The position numbers were made by a program, and so were the translations under genes. A DNA stretch of 16,590 nt from an uncultured Paracoccus sp. (lineage in GTDB: Bacteria; Pseudomonadota; Alphaproteobacteria; Rhodobacterales; Rhodobacteraceae): the NCBI RefSeq assembly GCF_946221145.1, contig NZ_CAMIOH010000057.1, positions 1 through 16,590 of the forward strand. The letters are read 5' to 3'. Position 1 is the stretch's first letter. Each line of letters opens with the position of its first letter. Positions 11,983-16,590 of the stretch are shown here, in pieces. The notes under the pieces were generated by a model. It did no database searches, was not told where the DNA came from, and saw nothing but the letters and a program-made list of their open reading frames with translations.

Positions 11983-12215
11983 ATCTGGGGGACCATCTGG
12001 GGGACCGCCCACCAGAAACAAGAAAAGGGTCAGCAATCGCTGGCCCTTTCAGGTATTTATGGTGCACCCATGTGGACGCTGACACCTGTAAAATCAGGTT
12101 GCCCCACGTCACATGAACCATAAGAAAATGCTGGATTTTTGACAGTTCATGTTGCATGGCGTTGCCGCACGAACACCCGCAAAAGGGTGGACCGTGGTGG
12201 ACTATCTGGGGGACT
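11983..12215 (+). repeat. Direct repeats ATCTGGGGGACC upstream of the integrase
   Basis: Two identical 12-base copies stand head to tail at 11983-11994 and 11995-12006. A third (ATCTGGGGGACT) lies at 12204-12215, 3 bases before the integrase ATG. An inverted pair ACATGAAC (12111-12118) / GTTCATGT (12145-12152) and ACCTG-TAAAAT-CAGGT (12084-12099) lie between. Such repeats next to an integrase gene are typical of arm-type binding sites of an attP region. No tRNA 3' end was recognised here. This 239-base gap otherwise holds no gene I can support. Confidence 0.55.
12024..12049. terminator. Hairpin after the rightward operon, possible bidirectional terminator
   Basis: AAAGGGTCAGC (12024-12034), loop AATC, GCTGGCCCTTT (12039-12049) form an 11-bp stem with one G-T pair. 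The minus-strand copy is followed by TTCTTG, the plus-strand copy by CAGGTATTT. The A/T ends of the stem are consistent with a bidirectional terminator, placed 45 bases after the last gene of the operon. Confidence 0.6.
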
Positions 12216-12218
12216 GAC

Positions 12219-13409
12219 ATGAAGAATGCCTTGACAGTGATCGGCATCAAGAAGGCCGCGCCCGGAAAGCTGTTCGACGGCGGCGGCCTCACACTGGTCA
12301 AGAATGACGACGGCGGGAAATGGGTCTATCGCTATTCTCACCTCGGCAAGCGCCGCGAAATGGGGCTTGGATCCTGGCCGGAACTCTCACTTGCAGAGGC
12401 GCGGCGGCTGCGCGACCAGTGGGCGACTGAACTTGCCGCCGACCGCGATCCCATATCTGTCCGCAACGCCCAGCGCGACGATCAGAAGCGCAAGCGCGAA
12501 AGGGATGATCCCACCCTCGCAGCAGCCATCAATCTTGTATTCGAGGCCAAGCGCGCCAGTCTGCGCGGTGATGGCGAACGCGGCAGATGGTTAAGCCCGC
12601 TGCAAAATCACATCATCCCGAAAATCGGCAACAACCGAATATCGACGCTGACTAAGGGTGACATTAAGGACGCCATGTCCCCGATCTGGCGCACCAAGCC
12701 GCCAACCGCCCGAAAGGTCTTTTTCCGCCTTCGACTGGTCCTACAGGAATGTAAGCTGATGGGCTTCGACTGTGACCCAGCCGCGGCGGATGCCGCGCAA
12801 AGGATGTTGGGCACCGTTCGCCACACCGAAACCCCCATGCCGTCAGTTTCATGGCAGGATGCACCCGGCCTCTATGCCGCCTTGCCCGACACGGTATCTG
12901 GTGAGTTGCTGCGCTTCCTCATGTTGACGGGAATGAGGATGATGGCGGCGCGGAAGGCGGAGTTTTCAGAAATCACTGACAACATCTGGACTGTTCCCGC
13001 CGACCGGATGAAGGGCACCGAAGCAAATGCCGCTGACTTTCGCGTTGCATTGTCTGCCGAGGCACTGGCGGTGATCGATCGTGCGCGGCCCTATTCAAGC
13101 ACATATCTGTTCCCCGGCCCGCGCGGCGCCCCAATATCAGATGCTGCGGCAGAAAAAGTGCTGCGCGGCAAAGGCTTCGGCACCCCACACGGATTTCGCA
13201 CGACGTTCCGCACCTGGGCGCAGGACCATGACGTCAGTTGGGACGTGGCAGAGACGATTTTGGGCCACAGGATCGGAGGCAAAGTTGAACGGGCCTACGC
13301 CCGCTCGGACCTGCTTGAACGCAGGCGCCCGGTAATGCAGGCGTGGGCGGACTATTTAAGTAGGGTAGAAACGTGCGCCAAGGTCATAAAGTTGTCCAGC
13401 AATCGCTAG
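12219..13409 (+). CDS. int: P4-type tyrosine integrase
   Basis: The product is 396 residues from the ATG at 12219, chosen because it starts the arm-binding domain; a longer frame from 12156 lacks support. The N-terminus (PGKLFDGGGLTLVKND, then KWVYRYSHLGKRREMGLGSW, then LSLAEARRLRDQW) is the DUF4102 arm-DNA-binding domain. The catalytic domain shows Arg240 in LTGMRMMAARKAEF, Lys265 in RMKGTEAN, His324 and Arg327 in PHGFRTTFRTWA, His350 in ILGHRIGG and the nucleophile Tyr360 in VERAYAR. All the main catalytic residues are present, so it should integrate and excise the phage. The position usually taken by a second His in KxxH-type strands reads DFRVALS. The gene is transcribed toward the D gene. 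Confidence 0.93.
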   Translation: MKNALTVIGIKKAAPGKLFDGGGLTLVKNDDGGKWVYRYSHLGKRREMGLGSWPELSLAEARRLRDQWATELAADRDPISVRNAQRDDQKRKRERDDPTLAAAINLVFEAKRASLRGDGERGRWLSPLQNHIIPKIGNNRISTLTKGDIKDAMSPIWRTKPPTARKVFFRLRLVLQECKLMGFDCDPAAADAAQRMLGTVRHTETPMPSVSWQDAPGLYAALPDTVSGELLRFLMLTGMRMMAARKAEFSEITDNIWTVPADRMKGTEANAADFRVALSAEALAVIDRARPYSSTYLFPGPRGAPISDAAAEKVLRGKGFGTPHGFRTTFRTWAQDHDVSWDVAETILGHRIGGKVERAYARSDLLERRRPVMQAWADYLSRVETCAKVIKLSSNR

Positions 13410-13583
13410 ATTAAAGCCAGCTATCCACAACGAATCCCAAGATACGGTCTGTCAAGACATTAACACGATATTGACGAAGGCGCACTGTCAACGGCAATAT
13501 GTCCGCACAGGAGGCATTGTGCCCCCTGCGCGGCCTTGCGTCGCGACCAAGGTCGGCAACCAGCGAAAAGAGGGGGATGTCTG

Positions 13584-13652
13584 ATGAACGCCCATCTGCT
13601 AGTTGCGACACTTACGCTCCTAGTGACCATGTATATGGCACTGGGAATGTAA
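13584..13652 (+). CDS. Tiny hydrophobic peptide (22 residues), possible type I toxin-like or leader peptide
   Basis: The frame encodes MNAHLLVATLTLLVTMYM plus ALGM, almost wholly hydrophobic and long enough to span a membrane. AGAGGGGG lies 8-15 bases before the ATG, a good ribosome site. It is followed 10 bases after the stop by a 13-bp hairpin. A TTGACG box at 13471 could provide a promoter, though the -10 is poor. Type I toxins and small phage membrane peptides share these features. No homologue is recognised and translation is unproven. Confidence 0.4.
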   Translation: MNAHLLVATLTLLVTMYMALGM

Positions 13653-13662
13653 GGACTACGGT

Positions 13663-13695
13663 TGCCCTTATCGCGCTTGCATCGCGATAGGGGCA
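13663..13695. other. Strong 13-bp hairpin after the tiny peptide gene
   Basis: TGCCCTTATCGCG, loop CTTGCAT, CGCGATAGGGGCA pair over 13 positions with one G-T pair. There is no T-tract on the plus strand, so it may be an RNA-stability element or a protein site rather than a simple terminator. Confidence 0.6.
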
Positions 13696-13713
13696 GCTTA
13701 GCCCTTAGCGCGA

Positions 13714-13741
13714 ATTATTTCACTTTAACTGTGAAAAGCAA
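13714..13741 (-). promoter_or_regulatory. Candidate leftward promoter overlapping an inverted repeat
   Basis: Reading the minus strand, TTGCTT (13741-13736), 16 bases, then AATAAT (13719-13714, 5 of 6 matches to TATAAT). The spacer is the inverted repeat TTTCAC/GTGAAA, a possible operator. A transcript from here would run antisense to the tiny hydrophobic peptide gene. Weak -35, so low confidence. Confidence 0.3.
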
Positions 13742-13812
13742 GTGCAATATGCGCCTGATCTCCGGTGTGCTGATCAGTCATGCCCATGGAAACATGGCAC
13801 GCGGCCTATCCA

Positions 13813-13884
13813 TCAGAGCGCAAAATGCGCTTCGCGGTGAGAATATGACGTAGCAAAACGCCTGATTTGTGCTGATTTTTCCAT
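13813..13884 (-). CDS. Tiny basic peptide (23 residues) just after gene D, with a very strong ribosome site
   Basis: GGGAGGAGGT ends 2 bases before an ATG at 13884, an almost ideal Shine-Dalgarno although spacing to the core AGGAGG is short. The frame reads MEKSAQIRRFATSYSH plus REAHFAL and stops at 13813. Codons are AT-richer than in the tail genes. It lies 20 bases downstream of the D stop on the same strand, where P2 carries ogr, but it lacks the cysteines and length of Ogr. It may be a small real gene, a truncated one, or a leftover from an acquired segment. Confidence 0.35.
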   Translation of the reverse strand: MEKSAQIRRFATSYSHREAHFAL

Positions 13885-13904
13885 AGACCTCCTCCCTATT
13901 CGGC

Positions 13905-14933
13905 TTAGACCTGCTCGGCTTCAATCGACATGGCCCAGCCGGACCCTGCTGACAGATTGTGCTGCACCCGTGTCACCAACCACTCGCCCGCCAGATCGGG
14001 TTGCAGCGGAGGCATGATGATCCGGCTTTCGGCCATGATGTCGATCCGGCCCGGCAGGCTTACCGACAGGGTCTTTTCGCCGCGCTTGCCGCGATCCAAC
14101 GCAGCTTGTGCGGCTTTCTGGGCGGCGGCGGCTGATCCGAAGTGTTGGCGCAAGCGCAGTTCAGGTGTGCCCGACCCGGCCTTTTCTTCGCGCGTGATTG
14201 CGGCGGCCACGTCACGCCATGAGGCGATGCACGATTTGGGCGTCTCGCGACTTGATCGGCGCAGGGTGCAGGACGTCAGATCGCCGGGCGACAGCGTGAC
14301 CACCGGCAGAGCCGCGCCGGATGCGCTGACGCTCTCACCTTTCTTCGCCACGATGATCGATCCGTTGCCAGGTTTGACGAACGCGTCATTGTCGCGCGCG
14401 ATCCGCAGCAACAGGTTCAGGTCGCTTTCGTCCAGCTGGTTTATGTGATCCAGCGCGACCGAGGCGACGGACGGCCCCGTCAAGGCGCGAAGCCCATGAT
14501 CTGCGGCCACCGTCGCCACCATGTCGCCTATGGTTGTGCCCGCAGGCCAGCTGCGGCGCTTGGCGCTTTGCAATGCCTCACGCCCGCCCTTGGTGCCATC
14601 GAACATCGCCGCCCGCGCGCGGATCGCGAACGATGCCGGTGGCGTCGTGAACTCAAATTCGTCGGCGATGAAAAGCCCCATGTCGCCTGCGCTGACGCCA
14701 CGGCCAAGGGTCAGCCGGATTTCGGCGCCGGGGCGGGGGAATGGCAACTGCCCCAGCAGGCCGCCCGGTGCCAGCAGGATCTGCAATTCATCGGCATCCG
14801 CGCCGATTTCATCGGTCAGCGAGATTTCGGACAGCATAGGGGCAAAACGGCTGGTCACGTCCACGCCATCGACGGTCAGGCGAACGATCAGCCGCCAGTC
14901 CAGCAGGCCAGACAACCCCGCGATCAGTCCCAC
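13905..14933 (-). CDS. D: P2-type tail protein D (late control protein D family)
   Basis: The product is 342 residues (P2 gpD is somewhat longer, 387). The N-terminal LDWRLIVRLTVDGVDVTSRF, then SEISLTDEIGADADELQILL, begins the GPD/VgrG-like tail-hub fold. The central TTIGDMVATVAADHGLRALT, INQLDESDLNLLLRIARDND and AFVKPGNGSIIVAKKG, and the C-terminal AESRIIMPPLQPDLAGEWLV-TRVQHNLSAGSGW, all match the D family. It forms the trimeric hub that joins the tail tube to the spike. It overlaps the X gene by 10 bases and is the last standard gene of the tail operon. Confidence 0.9.
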   Translation of the reverse strand: MGLIAGLSGLLDWRLIVRLTVDGVDVTSRFAPMLSEISLTDEIGADADELQILLAPGGLLGQLPFPRPGAEIRLTLGRGVSAGDMGLFIADEFEFTTPPASFAIRARAAMFDGTKGGREALQSAKRRSWPAGTTIGDMVATVAADHGLRALTGPSVASVALDHINQLDESDLNLLLRIARDNDAFVKPGNGSIIVAKKGESVSASGAALPVVTLSPGDLTSCTLRRSSRETPKSCIASWRDVAAAITREEKAGSGTPELRLRQHFGSAAAAQKAAQAALDRGKRGEKTLSVSLPGRIDIMAESRIIMPPLQPDLAGEWLVTRVQHNLSAGSGWAMSIEAEQV

Positions 14934-15148
14934 AGCCGCACCACCTTCGCTGCATCGGGCAGCACATCCCGCGGCAGGCGCACCACAAGCCCTGCTGGCA
15001 GCGTTGGCCCGGCATCGGCAAGGCCGGGGTTCAGGTGCAGGGTGTCGGGCACAAGGCGGCCGTCCTGCCGACCCAGCGCCCGCCAGACCAGCCGGTCAAC
15101 CGTCTCGCCTTCTTCAGATACGCATGAGAGAGGCCAATCCGCCGTCAT
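14924..15148 (-). CDS. X: P2-type tail protein X (LysM-like)
   Basis: The product is 74 residues: EEGETVDRLVWRALGRQDGR (LysM-like opening), LNPGLADAGPTLPAGLVVRL (closing), then PRDVLPDAAKVVRLWD. The EGETVD...L...LNPGLA...LPAG.V..LP order is that of the gpX family (about 67 residues in P2), and the place between U and D is conserved. The start at 15148 overlaps the end of U by 35 bases. It acts in tail assembly, probably by attaching to the tail tip. Confidence 0.85.
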   Translation of the reverse strand: MTADWPLSCVSEEGETVDRLVWRALGRQDGRLVPDTLHLNPGLADAGPTLPAGLVVRLPRDVLPDAAKVVRLWD

Positions 15149-15524
15149 ACCGCTGCAACTCCATGTCGAATTCTATCTTTAGGGGCGCGCCACCGGGCGC
15201 GAACACCGTGTGCGCTTCGGTAACGCCCGTGATCGACCAAAACCCGAAAACCCGGCCTGCCCCCGATATCATCGGCATGGGCACCCCGAGGCCTGCGACA
15301 AGGCGCATCTGATCGACCTGCCGCAGCCCACCCTTGAATTCAGGGTATATGACGCCCGCCAGTGACATCGTTTCAGGCCCCAGCCCGGCGAACTCGGACG
15401 CCGGGTGCGCGCCGATCCGCTCTTGCTGCGGCCACAGATAGGCCGCCGTCCGCGTCAGGCTCTGATAGGCCGAGGTGTCCAGCGAAAAGCGATACGGCCC
15501 CAGCATCATCATGACGTGGGCCAT
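15114..15524 (-). CDS. U: P2-type tail protein U
   Basis: The product is 136 residues. MMLGPYRFSLDTSAYQSLTR, then AYLWPQQERIGAHPASEFAG, then SLAGVIYPEFKGGLRQVDQM, then GRVFGFWSITGVTEAHTVFA and KIEFDMELQRYDG follow the GpU family along its full length. GpU completes the tail near the connector-distal end. The ATG shares one base with the tape-measure stop (TAATG) and the 3' end overlaps X, so the genes are translationally coupled. Confidence 0.92.
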   Translation of the reverse strand: MAHVMMMLGPYRFSLDTSAYQSLTRTAAYLWPQQERIGAHPASEFAGLGPETMSLAGVIYPEFKGGLRQVDQMRLVAGLGVPMPMISGAGRVFGFWSITGVTEAHTVFAPGGAPLKIEFDMELQRYDGGLASLMRI

Positions 15525-16590
15525 TATGCCACCCCGTCGAACATGGCGCGCCCGGCGCGGCGGGCCATGCGCCGTTCCAGCGCGTCAAGAAGCGCCTCGG
15601 CAGACTGGCCCGGCTGCTGAACGATGGTCACGTTTATGGGGCCAGCGGGCGCCGCGCGGGCGGCCACGGGCGAAGGGGCGTGACCCACGGCGTCGGACAA
15701 GGCAGATGCCGCCTTACCAGCCGCGTCGCGCATCGTCCGCGCCATGTCGCGCACCTTGCCGTTGTGCGCCACCCAGCCGCCGACATCGGGAAAGATCAGT
15801 TCTTCGCCGTTCTCGCCAACTCGCAGCGGGCGGCCAGCAGAAAACCCGCCACCAATGGCGCGTGATTGCGGGATGGGGGGCGGAATTACATCGTTGCCTG
15901 CGTCAGCGACTGGATCATATCCGCTGCTGATCGGTCCCTTATTGGCGCCTGTGATGAAATTCGACGCGTCGCGGATCGCGTCACCAACAGCAGCAACCTT
16001 TTCCTTTGCCCACTCGAATTTTTCAATGACGCGGTTCCACATGTCATCAAAGAATGTGACGACAGACTGCCACGCAGCCTTGATGTTTTCGGGCGCGTCT
16101 TTGAACCAATCGACAACGGCTCGGCCTTTTTCCATCAGCCAATCCCAGCCGTCGCCAATCGCCCGGAAAACGCCGGGGAACCGTTGTTTTAGCCAATCCC
16201 AGTTCTGCCAGATCAGGATTGCGGCGCCAGCGATGGCCGCAACCGCCGCGCCAATCGGGTTTGCGATCATGGCAACCCCCACCGCACGGATCGCGGCCAC
16301 CGCAACAGCCCCCGCCACCTTCAAACCCTTAAACGCCCGGCCCAGCAGCCCAACGCCGCGGGCGCCGGTTGACCCCACACGCATCAAGGCCACGCCCAGC
16401 TGCAACACGGAACCGGCCAGCAGCATCACCTTTCCGGCAAGCCCCACGGCGATGAATGCCGCACCCACGCGCCCAAGGTTTTCCCAGCCGCCAACGGCAT
16501 CGGCCACATGCCCGACCAGCTGGGCCACCCCTGCACCGACCTCTGCCACGCCGCGCGCCAGCGCCCAGGCCTTCGGCAGCGCGTCGCCCA
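15524..16590 (-). CDS. T: Tail tape-measure protein (partial, N-terminus off the right edge)
   Basis: The frame is open to the right edge without a stop and gives the last 354 residues. A long hydrophobic, Ala/Val/Gly-rich stretch (AFIAVGLAGKVMLLAGSVLQ; AVAVAAIRAVGVAMIANPIG; AAVAAIAGAAILIWQNWDWL) is followed by the tryptophan-rich amphipathic block (FRAIGDGWDWLMEKGRAVVD) typical of P2-type tape measures. The C-terminal AIGGGFSAGRPLRVGENGEE-LIFP is the usual tape-measure end motif. The protein sets tail length and helps DNA delivery. It lies directly before U, as in P2. Confidence 0.9.
   Translation of the reverse strand, partial: GDALPKAWALARGVAEVGAGVAQLVGHVADAVGGWENLGRVGAAFIAVGLAGKVMLLAGSVLQLGVALMRVGSTGARGVGLLGRAFKGLKVAGAVAVAAIRAVGVAMIANPIGAAVAAIAGAAILIWQNWDWLKQRFPGVFRAIGDGWDWLMEKGRAVVDWFKDAPENIKAAWQSVVTFFDDMWNRVIEKFEWAKEKVAAVGDAIRDASNFITGANKGPISSGYDPVADAGNDVIPPPIPQSRAIGGGFSAGRPLRVGENGEELIFPDVGGWVAHNGKVRDMARTMRDAAGKAASALSDAVGHAPSPVAARAAPAGPINVTIVQQPGQSAEALLDALERRMARRAGRAMFDGVA

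Larger units (their letters stand above)
13410..13904. other. Intergenic region between integrase and gene D, rich in inverted repeats
   Basis: About 495 bases without a normal-sized gene. It holds a DnaA-box-like CTATCCACA (13423-13431), TGTCAA/TTGACG/TGTCAA words at 13450, 13471 and 13486, two tiny possible genes (listed separately) and a series of inverted repeats: 13663-13695 (13-bp stem), 13718-13736 (TTTCAC/GTGAAA), 13755-13777 (CTGATC/GATCAG), 13785-13796 (CATG-GAAA-CATG type loop) and 13817-13831 (AGCGCA/TGCGCT). In P2 the attP site lies between D and int, so this is the second candidate attP location. Base composition is less GC-rich than its neighbours. Confidence 0.5.

Noticed and set aside
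12055..12100. Possible tRNA 3' end (minus-strand GGGTGCACCA) as attachment core
   Set aside because: No T-loop (GTTCRANNC) or acceptor-stem pairing could be found next to it, so it is not a supported tRNA fragment.
13423..13431. DnaA box as evidence of a second origin
   Set aside because: Only a single one-mismatch copy (CTATCCACA) is present, with no cluster or clear AT-rich unwinding region.
13662..13853. 63-codon plus-strand frame across the intergenic hairpins
   Set aside because: No ATG or ribosome site at its start, and it runs through several inverted repeats. It looks like chance.

Overview
The window looks like part of a temperate phage of an alphaproteobacterium, most probably a Rhodobacterales host such as Paracoccus or Rhodobacter. 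The DNA is GC-rich with strong third-position GC. The regulatory and accessory proteins resemble prophage proteins of that group, and the right end carries P2-type tail genes (T-U-X-D). Nothing recognisable as host DNA is seen, so the window reads as phage from edge to edge.

Layout: (i) 1-4964, minus strand. One long leftward operon starts with a small Cro-like gene (4767-4964). It continues through a CII-like regulator, a winged-helix replication initiator whose reading frame contains a cluster of iteron-like DNA repeats (a probable origin), small unknown genes, a VRR-NUC nuclease and a Lar-like zinc protein. It then runs without a gap into tail-fibre-type genes: a collagen-like protein and a glycine-rich adhesin cut by the left edge. 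Most neighbours overlap by an ATGA junction. (ii) 4965-6910, immunity region. Two operator-like palindromes lie before a CI/LexA-type repressor (5055-5702), which is followed in the same direction by three accessory genes (exported protein, zinc ribbon, membrane protein) and a strong terminator. (iii) 6863-6910. A perfect 18-bp inverted repeat, made of two copies of the same operator motif, brackets a TTGAC box. This is probably the second repressor-controlled promoter. (iv) 6945-11979, plus strand. The rightward early operon encodes a small membrane protein, a GapR/DUF2312 DNA-binding protein, a DNA polymerase III beta clamp, small proteins including a zinc/HTH protein, a C5 cytosine methyltransferase whose second half is open and conserved in two frames, an excisionase-like HTH protein, a membrane protein and an unknown. 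(v) 11980-13409. A repeat-bearing intergenic region precedes a P4-type tyrosine integrase. (vi) 13410-13904. A hairpin-rich intergenic stretch carries two possible tiny genes. (vii) 13905-16590, minus strand. P2-type tail genes D, X, U and the tape-measure gene (partial).

How it works together: the repressor probably holds both early promoters (leftward replication operon, rightward clamp/GapR/methylase operon) through a shared palindrome of the form GGGGTA-N4-AACCCC. This is the same logic as lambda OL/OR, but with different proteins. Its LexA-type self-cleavage residues suggest SOS induction. On induction the initiator would act on iterons inside its own gene, and the phage brings its own sliding clamp and GapR. 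The D gene lies next to int, as in P2, with no att junction visible. This suggests an undivided attP and therefore a circular, tandem or phage-plasmid form, although a tandem prophage cannot be excluded from one window.
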